Source: Liquidambar formosana
Taxonomy: Eukaryota; Streptophyta; Magnoliopsida; Saxifragales; Altingiaceae
Assembly: GCA_039720395.1 (NCBI GenBank)
Contig: CM077828.1
Location: 27,198,717 to 27,262,716 of the forward strand
Length of the DNA stretch: 64,000 nucleotides
Direction: 5' to 3'
This document shows positions 12,501-24,123 of this stretch, in pieces; the stretch's first letter is position 1, and each line of letters opens with the position of its first letter. The translations under genes and the position numbers were made by a program. The notes beneath the pieces were generated by a model. The model saw only the letters and a list, made by a program, of their open reading frames with translations, was not told the DNA's origin and made no database searches.

Positions 12501-12949
12501 ATCATGAATGTTTAATTGATGTGAAATAAATAGTGTCCTTATTAGGAATAAGATCAATCAAAAATCTAAATATTACTATTGACACAAAAAAAAATATTAA
12601 ACTTAATTTGTTTATGGAAAATTTAAGGTAACATATTATCATTATTTTTAACAATGACAATCATATCTTAACTATTTAAACCACAAGTAGATTTTTTAAA
12701 AACCTTTAACATCTTTTTAATGACTATAATTTAACTGTCATTACTTCTTTCATACTAAGAAGATCCTTTGTTTATTTAATGGACAAACTCAAAACTTTTT
12801 ATTAAAGTCAACTTTCACTTACTTCACTTGTATCAAGTTAAATCTCAAGCTAAGTGGAATAAATCCTTTATGAACGCCGTCAACTGATAACGTCCGTAAA
12901 CTCTCCGATCCGTATAAGTTCCTCTCACTTGCTTCACTTCCTCAGGTCG
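9535..12949. other. Intergenic between the phosphatase-like and SIS3 genes
   Basis: The first part is the 3' flank of the phosphatase-like gene. No open frame with a known domain was seen on either strand. At about 11410-11520 a less AT-rich patch holds promoter-type words (ACACGTCAGC, TACGTGGGGCCCAC), but no gene start nearby explains it. From 11.8 to 12.8 kb the sequence is plain AT-rich DNA. Confidence 0.5.
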
Positions 12950-13159
12950 ATCTCTCTCTCTCTCTCTGTCTGCAAAAGGCTTCTCTCTCTATTTTCTCTC
13001 TCCACTTTGTCTCTATATCAACTACTGCATTTGATGCTTCGACTCAAACGTAATTGGTGTATGAAAGATTCGTTTGGTTCCACGACTCGAGCGTTTGCAT
13101 CATGAAATGAAGATTGAATCTTGGGGTGACTCTAGGATTTCGATATAAATCCGTCTTCC
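12950..13159 (+). promoter_or_regulatory. CT-rich leader of SIS3 with two short uORFs
   Basis: A CT-rich run at about 12951-13010 is typical of a plant 5' leader. Between it and the main ATG are two complete upstream frames: 13034-13105 (23 codons plus stop) and 13107-13148 (13 codons plus stop). The second ends 11 bases before the SIS3 ATG at 13160. A repressive role is an inference from position; the transcription start is not known. Confidence 0.55.
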
Positions 13160-16100
13160 ATGGCTATCAGAGGCGTAGATTTCAAATGGTAAGTTGCATA
13201 CGTATTGGTATAAGTATTTATATTTTCGATTTGGTTACAGGATTGCAGCTTTGATCCCGAAATGGGTTTTTGCAGGTACGATGGATTCTTCTTGTCGATG
13301 CTTGCGACGAGTGTGTATCCTTAATTGTAATCTCGAGGTTTTTAGGGTTTTCGAATTAGGGTTTTTTTTTTTAATTTTTTATTTTTTATGATGCTGAATT
13401 TGGTGTTACCCAAAATGTTGTTCCTTTTTCAGTTTTTGTAAAAAATTGTGCTAGTTCTAGCTGGGGCACATTTACATTGATTTGTCTCCGCCCGTGCTGT
13501 GATATCCTGTTTAGATTTTTGAAATGCCTGTTTGGTTGTTGAGAGACTGTAGGAAAAGAAAATAAAACTTTTAAATTTGGCAAAACTTATTTCAATCCTA
13601 GCTTGTTCAAGAGTCTGAGTGTTCATTGCATTTCCTACTATCCAGATGGAGCTTAAATGTTTTAAATTTTTTGATGGTTTAACTGTCAGAATCATTGTTG
13701 CAACCAAATCCGGTTTTTGATGATGCTGAATTGGGATTTCCAAAGTATTGATCTTTATCAGTCTTTATAAATAAAAAAAATAAATAAATTTAGGTGGTTA
13801 CATTTGCATAAATACTTTATTTGATAATATTCATGTCATAACTTGTTTGCCCCTATTGTGATTTCCTGTCAATATTTTTTTAATGGCCTGTTTGATTGCT
13901 GAGAAATCGTGGGAAAAGAGAACAAAATTTGGAATCTTACAAGACTTATTTCAACTATATCCTGTTCAAGATTCTGATTTTTTCATTTCATTTCATACGA
14001 TTTCTTAGCAACTAAATGGACTGTAAAGGTTTTATGTGCATTCTTTAACGATTTAACCTTTAGAATCATTGTTGCAATCAATTGGAGGCGATACCATTTT
14101 TGTACATATCCGTTGCATATATGGATTGTGGTGAGTTTCTAACTTTCTCAAACAATAATGTGGATCTACATTAATTTTTGCTTGGATTTGTCAAAGGGAA
14201 AGTTTTGTTGTAATTCTTGTTGTTTTCTTATTGGGTGTAGGTTGACTACACTACCGTGTTCGTTTTTCGGCTTTTGATGTTCGTAGATAATGGCCTTGCT
14301 GCTGGAATGGGTTTGTAAGTCTTCTTATCTTATTCTGTTGAGGTTATTATTAATCTTGTAACAAAGATCTTATGCTATTGTAGATTACTGGATTTCATCA
14401 CTGTCAACTTCTATTCATGTCATGAAAACAGTTGAATGTTATGTTGCATGGATTTACACAACCATTTAACTAATTGTGTCCATGCAAGAGTGCTTGGGTT
14501 GATTAATGGATCCTATGCAAGTTCATGGCATTTTATGATTTCTAGGCAGCTTAGGATTTCCAAATGTATAGGTGAAATATTCATTTTTATAAGACAGAGG
14601 GAGAGGGCGGCATGCTTAATTTATTGCTGATAACCTGCATTATATAATAGTCTTGGGCTTTCGGCAATAAGAGCATTATGGTGTGAGCTAAAGGATTGAT
14701 TATGCCTATTGACTTTACCCTAAAGTATTCTGTACTTATATTTATGTGGTGATAAAGTCCCATCGTTTTTATGGGATTGTTGCCCAAAATGTTTCTTTTC
14801 CATTTCTATCACTCTATTGGTTTATTGGGTTAACGTTGCCAAAAGAAAATCTGAGATTTTTGGATCAGTTGATTCCAGCATTTAGTTAGTGTTTTAATGT
14901 CAAATATGAAACAATAAACAGATGGAGACTCTACTTCAAACACATATTACCTTATTACTTTATCAAAAAACATATACCTTATTGTCCTGGATGTCCATTC
15001 TTTTTAGTTAGTGATCTTGTTTCCATCATTGTATCGATACTCCATTTGATTAAGTTGCTAATATCGTTCTGAAATTTCTTCTAATGGCTTTAAGGGTGTT
15101 TTGATTTGTCCCTACTTAGTTCTCCAATGGCATTTCACATGTATCTGAACTGTGTTATTATTTTCTTCAATTTACACACATTTAGGGATTTTGGGTGGCA
15201 GCAGAGGTATGCCCGCTTTTGTGGAAGAATAGTGGTTCTTTCAATTCTTTCTCTGCTACTTTATCCCTTTCTATGGGCTTGGACTGTCATTGGTACACTG
15301 TGGTTCACTAGTGCAAGAGATTGTGTAAGTTCCTTATTTATTGTTTTGCATCTGTGGGGCAATTATAATCCTCAAACTAACACGTTAAGTGGATGTTATG
15401 TGTTCCATTGCTTGTAGTTGCCCGAAGATGGTCAGAAATGGGGTTTCCTTATTTGGTTGCTTTTCAGCTACTGTGGACTCATTTGTATTGCTTGCATGTC
15501 CGTAGGGAAGGTTAGCTGCATTCTTTCTGTACATTTTCATTTAATTCAACTACCACTTTACTCTTATGACATGAGTGAGCTTCCTTTTCAGTCTCTTAAT
15601 CAAATTCTGAATCCCATATTTCACATGCTTTGGTTTGGCCTATAAGTGCAAACCTAGTACTTAATCATATTGTTCTATGAATATTTACTTATGGGAAGAT
15701 ATATGCCTTTTTTAAACCCCACCCCCATCCCCCCTTTTAAAAAATTTAAATTAGTCTTCTCTTTTGCAGTGGTTAACACGAAGAGAAGCACACTTACAAC
15801 GTGCTCAACATGGGATTCCTATTTCAGAATATGGGGTAAGTTCTGGAATTTATTGCAGCAGCATTCCTAGGTTTTTATCACACATGACTAAACACAAATG
15901 ATTTTCCCTCATCTTGTCCTCAATTGATATAACTACTTTCTCACGAATGCTAAACATTCCCAAATGATGCGTCCCAACAAGACCACAGTAAAATTCTTTT
16001 AGCGTCCATTAAATGCAGAAGTTATTCTTACTTGAAATCTGTTTTAGAAGAATTCTAAAGCTATAACAACTGGACGCTTCCAGCTAATGTGAAGGCTTTG

Positions 16101-19100
16101 GGGCTGGATTTCAAACAATCAAAGTGGGGAAGTAGGGTTTAATACCTATTGGTCCTTTGATCAACCTTTTTTTTTTTTTTTTTTTTTTAATATAAGTTGA
16201 ACATCACGATGGCATAGAAGGGAAGGCATGATCCTTTATAGATAGTGGCAGGTGTTAGTTATTATGTTATTTGCTAGGATTGGGTGATGGAATAAAGAAG
16301 AAATTTTATAAGGTTTGGAATAGTTCATATTATAACTTATAAGTATTAACTGACAGTAGAATGTGAATAGACAGTCATTTGGTATCGTCAAATTATTGAG
16401 TTTTGCATTACTGCCTGCTTAAGACCAACAACATATGTGGGCAAAGGCTTCAGGGGTGATTCATTTTATAATGGGGCATATAGATGCATTTCCTATGTGT
16501 AATGTGTTCTTTTTACCCCATGTCAAACATAGCTTGAATTTGTTTTGGTATCTTATCTGATGGAGAACCTGATTGCAATAATATTTTTTAATTGCGGAAA
16601 GTGCCTGCTCAAAATTTATTGTTGCTGTAGTCCTATATGTGAACTGATATCCATATATGATTTTGCTTCTGTTTTCCCAAGATCATATCACATGCAATAA
16701 GATGTCTTTTCCGCATTTCAGGTTCTGGTTGACATGGTCCGGGTACCAGATTGGGCATTTGAAGCCGCAGGTCAAGAGTTGAGAGGAATGGGCCAAGATG
16801 CTGCGGCTTACCATCCTGGACTTTACTTGACTCCAACCCAGGTTACATTATATTATCAGAGCTAGAACTGGTGCTTCACTTCCATTTTTTATTGTGATTA
16901 TTTGTCGTGCTCTTTGTTTTGATAATTAACCTACAATTATAATATTACACCTGACCATATTGATCCTGTTTACATTCCTCCTTTGTTGTCTTCTTTTTGG
17001 ATGTTGTGGGTTGGGAATCCCTAGGGTCATCATTGCCTTCCTTCATTACATATTTATAGGATTTGCTATGCCGAGAGGAAGGGGGTTGCAGGATGTAGTC
17101 ATGTAGGTGTTTATGTATAATGGCTACTTTTTGAATAATTTGGAACGAGAGGAATGCTAGGATCTTTGAGGACAAGTTTATTAACGTGGATGCCAGTGGA
17201 CAAGCTCAAATTGTTGGCTATTTTATGGGTTTGGTTGCCAAAGAATTCCATGTAATCCCTCTCACGTATGTTGAGGTTTGGAAGGCGTTTGTCTCCTCTT
17301 ATCCAAGCAAGTCGAGCTCAAATTTGGTGGTCCCCACCTCTGGGACTTCCAACCTAGAACATGGATGTTCTTTTGGCAACCTGCAGGCTTGGGCGTAGGT
17401 ATTCTCTGTAGATATGCTTTGGGATCTGTTCAGGGTCTTCTCTATGAGGCCTGCTGGTGAAGGTGACTCATTTACTGCATAGTAATTAGCTTTATTGTTT
17501 GGCCTAGAGTAACTAAAGCTAGAAGTTTGGAGACCTTGTGATGGAAGTGGATGCAGCTGTAGTGATTGGTTGGTGCTCGAAGTTTTTTCAAGTCCCATAG
17601 AGGTTTTTTAAGAGACGATAACATTTCAAGAGGTTTGGATTATTCTTTTGAGAAGGTCAAGAGAGGGGCTTCCGCAGGGGAATCTTACAGGGATAACATG
17701 CCTAGTTAGTAGTTCTATTTCAAGCAATATCTTATGAACTAAAGTGCTAATCGAGCATAAGTTGGCAATGCATTTACTGTATTCCAAGCAATAACTATTG
17801 AACTAGGGGCCTAATTGAGCATTTTATACTTGACTTCTTTTGAAAATGTAATAGTTATTACATAAAAGAAATTGTATTAGTTATTTTCTCTTATAATCTT
17901 TTGTGGATGTATTAGTTACTTGACCAGAAAATATAAGTGATCTATTAGTTACTATTATCCCTTATTAGTTACCAATATTCAAATGTCCTTATCATGGATT
18001 TCATTTTCACTTCAATTCTATATTTCTATCATTTCTGAATTCTGATAGCTGCGGTTTCTGTTTTGGTTCTGCGCACAGAGAGAAGCAGTGGAGGCACTTA
18101 TTCAGGAACTTCCAAAGTTCAGGCTAAAGGCTGTTCCAACTGATTGCAGTGAGTGTCCCATCTGTTTAGAAGAATTCCATGTGGGGAATGAGGTAACTAT
18201 TTCCTTAGACCAATTTTTTTAATTATTCATAGGACCACCACAGTTCCACACTACTTAAAAGTTTGAAGTGCCTGACATGCTTATTATTCTTATAACATTT
18301 ATTTTTAGTAAGGGGAACTTTTTTATTCAACAAATCCTTGTTCCAACCATTTGGAGAACAGATACATAGATCTTTTTCCATCATTTGGCTCTATTGAGGA
18401 CCATCTAAGGAGGAGCTAGCTTGATTTTGAAATTTATTGACATTCATGTTCTTAGGTTTTACAATAGATTTTATGCTAGCTGTTAGCCTTCTGCAAAATT
18501 TGCTTCTGTTTTTAGGACAAGCTGTCAAAAAGGTTGTCTTTAAAGTGACGTAAGCCGAGTTACATAGAAAGGGAAAATCAGACGCAAAACTGTGCAATTA
18601 GAGGATGCATGCCCCAAACCACAACCCACCTACCCAAACTCCCACCACCTTTTTGGTTGTGGAGTCATCATAAGGCACTTGAGAAGTTTCTTACTAGATG
18701 TGGTGCAGGTTCGCGGCCTTCCTTGTGCTCATAATTTCCATGTGGAATGCATTGATGAGTGGCTCCGACTGAATGTGAAATGCCCTCGGTGCCGTTGCTC
18801 GGTTTTCCCAAACCTTGACCTCAGTGCCCTGTCCAATCTCCGTAATGATTCCGAACGGTCAACTCCTAGCGTCATGATGACCACTCATTATGTGAGATCC
18901 CAACCGTCCAGTCAGAGCTATCTATTGAGATTGCAGGGTCTGCTCCGCCCAGTTCGTACAGGCAATGCAGGGTCAGGCGATGATGCGGACATTGCTTTGG
19001 AAACTGCAGAGAATGGAGGTCAGGCATTGGCAGCTCATCACCCATCCAGCACAGAGCCGGCGCCTTCTGCTGTACACGTGGTTTTTGGTCAGTCCACCCC

Positions 19101-19113
19101 ACCTCAACACTAA
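13160..19113 (+). CDS. SIS3: SIS3-type membrane RING-H2 E3 ubiquitin ligase
   Basis: Ten coding exons: 13160-13188, 13276-13314, 14064-14130, 14241-14314, 15186-15324, 15418-15510, 15770-15835, 16722-16841, 18079-18192, 18709-19113; all phases join to 381 residues. The product closely follows Arabidopsis SUGAR-INSENSITIVE 3 (At3g47990) from MAIRGVDFKW through DFGWQQRYARFCGR to the RING. Four hydrophobic segments (about 14-30, 40-62, 85-112, 124-146) anchor it in a membrane. The RING-H2 zinc ligands are C235, C238, C253, H255, H258, C261, C271 and C274, a complete C3H2C3 set, so ligase activity is expected. The tail (about 275-381) is Ser/Gln-rich and variable, as in the family. In Arabidopsis, SIS3 is a positive regulator of the sugar response (established). 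Intron 2 is internally duplicated and intron 8 holds a LINE scrap. Confidence 0.95.
13388..14083 (+). repeat. Tandem duplication of SIS3 intron 2 including the start of exon 3
   Basis: Copy 1 (about 13388-13718) and copy 2 (about 13719-14083) share ordered matches: TGATGCTGAATT, a ...TTTGCCCC/TCTCCGCCC... block, GGCCTGTTTG-type text, and a final TTTAAC..T..AGAATCATTG. Copy 2 ends in the real acceptor and exon 3 (from 14064). Copy 1 ends in a matching acceptor-like CAG at 13687-13689 followed by the first 13 bases of exon 3, then diverges. Divergence between copies shows the event is old. Confidence 0.85.
17125..17340 (+). mobile_element. LINE fragment in SIS3 intron 8
   Basis: Codons read IIWNERNARIFEDK from about 17136 and then run on through KEFHVIPLTYVEVWKAF-like residues. 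W-x-E-R-N-x-R-x-F is the hallmark end of the reverse-transcriptase zinc-binding domain of plant LINEs. No terminus or poly(A) could be assigned, so this is an old scrap. Confidence 0.6.
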
Positions 19114-20676
19114 ACTGTTTCTTGGATTTAATCTTACAGATTTTACTTCATGTTCTAACTGACGTGCGAAGAGAAGCTAAAGTGAAGTTTGCCCAGCTCT
19201 ATCCATTGCTTACTTGATGTTTTCTTACTGGGTTCTCGTTGTAATGGGAAAAATTCATTGATTGATATACAAGTAAATGGAGTCATGGACATAAAAAGTG
19301 TTAATGATACATTTGCTTTTTTGGGTTAGTAAGTGGAGTTTAGATCTGCTTGTGTTTTAAGATTTCTGTCTATCCCTTTTTTCATTCGTTGTGGTGGTAA
19401 TGTGTGGGCGAATTTATGGTCTAACATGATCAGACAGAGTTGTGAGGTGGGGGGCCCCTTTCATCGAATCAAAGTTGAGATGGCGTAGACAACTTTGAGG
19501 AGCTCAAAAAGATGACAGATGCTCACATGGTTTGCATGTCACCAATGAAAAAACGTGGCTATCCCTTGTAATCATTTCTCGTCCACTCATTTGATTTTAC
19601 TGAATGGGGTCTATAATGGATTTCGTACCTTGTTTGCACTTGTAAGTAAAGCATTCCTAACTTGAGAATTATAAATTGAATGATTCCCAGTTTTTATTTT
19701 TATCCCTTATAGTTTAAAAACTATAATTTGCTCCTCTTTTCACTCAATTTTCATTTAGGAAGGGGTTGTAATGCAATTACTTGCACTCGACGTGTTTTGT
19801 AGTGGAAAATCAGTTTGGACTTTGGAAGCACCTATTCTATGAGGCAGGACATAAGATTGTCGATATTCTAAATTGTACAACCCACCACCCCCAACAAAAT
19901 AAAAAAGAAAATAAATTTACTTATTGAGACATGATAACGCTACTAACTAAAAGGGATAATAATTTTGGTGAGTCAATTGTAGGGGTGTAGAGCCTAGGTG
20001 ATAAGAGAGGAAGGTTTATGATTCCAGACTTGAATCATGTTTTACATGAAAAATGATAGGCAAATCAAATTTGATCTCATCAATTACTTATGAAGACGAC
20101 GGATTTCATGTCGGTTTCATGAGATGAGTCCTACACCATAGTGGATACTTGATAAGACCAAATTTGGTCCAAACAGGAAAACCCCTTAAAATTGAGTGGA
20201 AAGAGCTACCTATCATAGGGTGTTAGGTTTTGGTACCCAAGAAAAAAAAAATAAATAAAACCGAGGGCTTTTTTAGATCCAGTTAAAATTCATTTACCAA
20301 TCGAGATATTTGATTTTTTTTTTTTTTTTTTTTGGGGGGGTAAATGAGCTGAATCATTTTTTTCCCCCCTCAAGAATCCTTTCTCATTGATGGGTCTTCC
20401 CACCCCTATGTTTGTCGGTCCTGATTCTTGAATTCCTCCTCTTTTTTTTTTTTTTTTTTTTTTGGCTATGGCCTCGAGGTGTTTGGTCTTTTACTCCATC
20501 CATTTTTTGGTCTTATGTCAGTTCATCACTCACTCAAGCGCGTAATTAGTAGGAAAAATCCGAGTGAGTAACTGTTTCTCAGAAGTACGAGGAATTGAAA
20601 CGATTACCTTCAGGTTTTTTAAAAAAAATTTATTTATTTATTTTATTATTATAATAATTGATAGAACATACCCTTA
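19114..20676. other. Intergenic downstream of SIS3
   Basis: The first few hundred bases are the SIS3 3' flank. At about 19980-20110 is a degenerate SINE-like stretch (CCTAGGTGATAAGAG and, downstream, GATTCCAGACTTGAATC). T tracts with a following G run occur at 20318-20340, and a plain T tract lies near 20442-20463. No gene seen. Confidence 0.5.
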
Positions 20677-21237
20677 CCTCTAAATAGACTTGTCAATAGA
20701 TCAAATTCTGATTTGAATCCGATCCAATAATTAGGATATGGTAAGAGAAGTGTGATCCGTTAATCCATTAATCATCCGAATCCGATAATCCGTTAGTAAA
20801 CAATTCAAATATGGATATTTCCTAATCTAATCGGATAAAAATCTAATCCGATGAATTAAATAATATATTAGATTGTATATTTTATTCAAGGGTAAAATAC
20901 ATCTACACCCTTCTATTTATTGACTATTACATTGACACCCCCTATAGTTTCTGAAATTACACTGCACTCCCTTACTTTGGAAAATAACATACACTTCACC
21001 CCATCTGTCAAACAGCTGTTAGAGATTTTAATGTTTGTTGCTGACGTCAGCCAAAAATGGGTTGAAAATACCCATTTTAACCTTCTTAAAGCCAAAACGC
21101 TGCGTTTAGTAGCCAAACGGTGCGTTTGGTATTTAAATGGCCTATGTTATCTCTCGGCTGCTTCATGAAGTTCTGGCGAACTCCATGTTTTTCGGCGACC
21201 GGCAAACTCCATGTTTTCACAATCCCAACTATGCCAA

Positions 21238-21730
21238 CAGGGGCGGAGGGAGGGGGTGCCAGGGGGGGCAGTTGACCCCCCTTATTCATTGGCATTTTTT
21301 TTTTTTGGGTATACATATTTGCTTATATTTTTAAATATGCCCCCTTTAAAATATATTTTTACCCCTCTAAAATATATTTTTAACCCCTCTGATTTTATAA
21401 TTGACCCCCCTACTCTTCTCTCTTTCCTTTTTTTTCCCATTTATATAAATAACTCTTAGTCTCTTACCCATGTTTTACTCAAGTTATGTCTCTAGTCCTT
21501 GGGCTATGCCCCTTTATATATATATATATATATATATTATTAATGAATATTTAAGTTTTTGTGTTAATTGTTAAGTTTAAACAATTTTCTTTGTTCTTGT
21601 TAATTTTTATTATATAAAGAAGGCTACTTCAAATGATTATTTAATTTATAGAGTTAGAAAGAAAAAAAATTAAACAATTACATCCAAACAAAGTCGCCCC
21701 CCCTAGGATAAATTCCCGGATCCGCCATTG
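21238..21730. mobile_element. Innermost hAT-type element inside the MULE
   Basis: Terminal repeats CAGGGGCGGA and TCCGCCATTG are imperfect inverted copies. Duplications TATGCCAA (21230-21237) and TATACCAA (21731-21738) are 8 bp with one mismatch. G-rich and C-rich runs lie just inside the ends (GGGGGGGCA, GCCCCCCC), a pattern common in this hAT group. It is 493 bp, with a TA run near 21517-21538 and no coding capacity. Confidence 0.8.
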
Positions 21731-22050
21731 TATACCAAGATAAGAAGCTTTAAGAAAAAAATTCATGACTCAACATCCAACTCCATTTTCACCATCCCAG
21801 TATCATCTTTAAAAGGAGAAGCTAGATCTGAAGAAGAAGAGGGGTCGCTTCAACAGCCGCTCCAACTATGGCGGTGGCTTACCTCAACAAAAGCAAAAGA
21901 CAAAAAAAAAAAACGAGAGAGAGAGAAATGAAGGAAAAGATCTAAACAGGGGGCAAAAAAAAAAAAAAAAAAATGAAAGAGATGAAGGAGAAGAAGAATA
22001 GGGGGTCGTCGTCGCTAGCGTTTCAACCCAAAAAAAAATCAGATCGCTTC

Positions 22051-22335
22051 CTTCTTCTCTTTCCTCTCCCCTTTTGTTTTAATCCTTTTTCTTTTTCTCC
22101 GCCGACTCTCTCTCTCTCTCCCCTCCCTTCCCTCTGATTTGCCATCTCCCCCCATCTGGTTCGCCGGTGGTGAGAGGACTAAACCGTCGCCGCTGCTTCT
22201 TTTCTTCCCCCTCCCCTTTTTGTTTTAATCCTTTTTCTTTTCCTCTGCTGACTCTCTCTCTCTCCCCTCCCTTCCCTCTGATCTGCCATCTCCCCCTATC
22301 TGGTTCGCTGGTGGTGGGATGACCAAACTGTCGCC
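22051..22335. repeat. Two-copy tandem repeat inside the MULE
   Basis: Units of about 143 bp, 22051-22193 and 22194-22335. Both contain TTGTTTTAATCC, a GACTCTCTCTC block, TCTGATNTGCCATCTCCCCC and ATCTGGTTCGC. Few differences separate the copies, so the duplication is relatively young. Confidence 0.8.
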
Positions 22336-23743
22336 GCTGAGCTCACCGTCGTTGCGATTTCACCATGCACTTAAACCTTCTCGTCTCCCTTAGATCTGAA
22401 ATCGCGAACTCACACATCGCGAACTGCTGCATCTCCTTCTCCCTCTCGTCATTCTTCTTTCTCCCATCTGTTTTCCTTTCTTTCTTTTTTTTCCTTTTTT
22501 TTTTTTTTCTCTCCAAACCCTTATGCCTTCCCCTACCACTAGATCTTCGACGGATCTGGCGTTTAGATCTCGTTTCAACCATGGCAGTGGGTTGCCTTAA
22601 TAAGGGGCAAAAAAGAAAGAAAGGAAAAAAAAAAAAAGGAAAAGGAAAGAGAGATGAAGAAGAAGCCTTACGCAACAGAGACGGAACCTTCCAATTGTCG
22701 GAATTCGCTGCTGCTGCCATCGGTCCACAGCGAAGATGAAGATGAAGATGAAGAAGAAGAGGGGTTGTGGCTTTTTGTGTTTTAATATAGTAAAGCACTA
22801 AAACGACTGTGTTTTACAAGGAGGGCATCTTCGTCATTTCATGTTTCTGTTTACTTCGTTAATTTCGCCGTTCTGACAAGGGAGGTCAGTGTAATTTCAA
22901 AAATTATAGGAGGTGTCAGTGTAATAGTCAGTAAATAGAAGGGGCGTAGATGTATTTTACCCTTTATTCAATTGTTAGTTTACCACATAATCTATGGTTC
23001 TTATGAATATTATACAGTAAAACTCTTGAAATTTATTCTCAAATTAAAAATATGTTTCTTCAGATTATACGAATTTTAAAAAGTTTTACATTTTCCCCCT
23101 GAAATTCATGCTAATTTTTTGTTAGCTATACAATTTGTAAGATTATCAGGTCGGATCAGATTTTCATATCGGACATCCAAAAGTAACAAATTCGGATATG
23201 GATTTGCATTTTATTAATCCGTCAGATTATTGGATGGAAGTTCTTCCTAATCGGATCGGATTCAGATATATATTGATCCGATCCAAATCCGATCCGTTGA
23301 CATATCTACCTCTAAAGCCTAAACCTCTCTTAATATCAATAAATGAGTATTAATGCTTTTTTATAAGCTTAAATCTGAGATCATTCATTTTAACAAGTGA
23401 GATAAAAATATCACTAAACTACCATACCATTCGTATTACGTTTCACTTCTTGAGTCATAACTACATAAATAAGCTATTCGTCAAGATTTCTGGATCATTA
23501 AATTCAAAATGTTTCTCACAAAAGTAAGAGATGTGCCACGAGACTACAAGACCATGGGAGTGGTCCTCAATTTATGGTAAAATTGGTAATTTGACATTTA
23601 TCGAATGGGACCAGCCAATTCCATTGGGCTGTAGCCGTGGAAGATTATCCGGCAATGCTATCCATATATACCAAAGTCTCCAAAATTCACATATCGTGCT
23701 TAACAGAAAGAAACGGATATTGAAGACCCAAACACAGCGAGAG

Positions 23744-24078
23744 ATGGCGGTGGCAAACGCATGGGGCATGGGACATGCAGCAGTCTCTATGCCTCAGTTG
23801 AGGCAATCCCACTCGTATTCATTTCAATTTTCTGCTAGGAAATCTATCGATCTGAGCTATTTCTTGGGTTGGGGTTGGACTGTCCGTAAAAAAACAGCAG
23901 TTTCGAGGTCTACCCGCAAGAATTCGAACCTGTATTGCCGCTGCAGCAGCAACAGTATCATCAACAGCAGCAATAATAACTCTTCTGGCTGGGATTGGAA
24001 TAGATGGAGCCGCCATTTCTCTGAAGTCGAACAAGCTGAGAGTTTTGCTTCTGTTCTTAAGGTAACCCCTTTTCATCC

Positions 24079-24123
<45 letters not shown>

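Larger units (their letters stand above)
20890..22962. mobile_element. Mutator-like (MULE) element inserted in the hAT, possible gene-capture interior
   Basis: Long terminal inverted repeats start GGGTAAAATACATCTAC and extend for roughly 100 bp; the right end is the matching complement. Perfect 9-bp duplications TTTATTCAA lie at 20881-20889 and 22963-22971, the expected length for Mutator-like elements. It is 2073 bp including a 493-bp hAT inside. The interior right of the hAT (about 21740-22800) is purine- or CT-rich and carries two related ATGGCNGTGG stretches (21867, 22581) and a tandem repeat. No transposase domain was recognised, so it is non-autonomous. Captured host sequence is possible but unproven. 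Confidence 0.9.
20685..23308. mobile_element. Outer hAT element of a three-level nest
   Basis: Ends TAGACTTGTCAATAGATC and GATCCGTTGACATATCTA are inverted repeats. Perfect 8-bp target duplications CCTCTAAA lie at 20677-20684 and 23309-23316, diagnostic of hAT. Its own sequence is only about 550 bp (20685-20880 and 22972-23308) and is rich in AATCCGATCC-type subterminal repeats in both orientations. The middle is a later MULE insertion. No transposase frame. Confidence 0.9.

Noticed and set aside
18592..18708. Upstream extension of SIS3 exon 10 to an ATG at 18592
   Set aside because: It is intron sequence; the AG acceptor at 18707-18708 gives the exact RING join (GNE/VRGLPCAHNFH).
22343..22798. 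Overlapping Lys/Arg-rich and Phe/Ser-rich frames
   Set aside because: They arise from purine/pyrimidine-rich low-complexity DNA within a MULE; no domain or splice context.
20685..23308. CRISPR-like or bacterial-type repeat array in the AATCCGATCC repeats
   Set aside because: They are irregular subterminal repeats of an hAT in plant DNA, without uniform spacers.
23531..23743. Longer EX2 start at 23531
   Set aside because: The extension is not plastid-transit-like and does not match EX2; the ATG at 23744 gives the family N-terminus (MAVANAW) and length.
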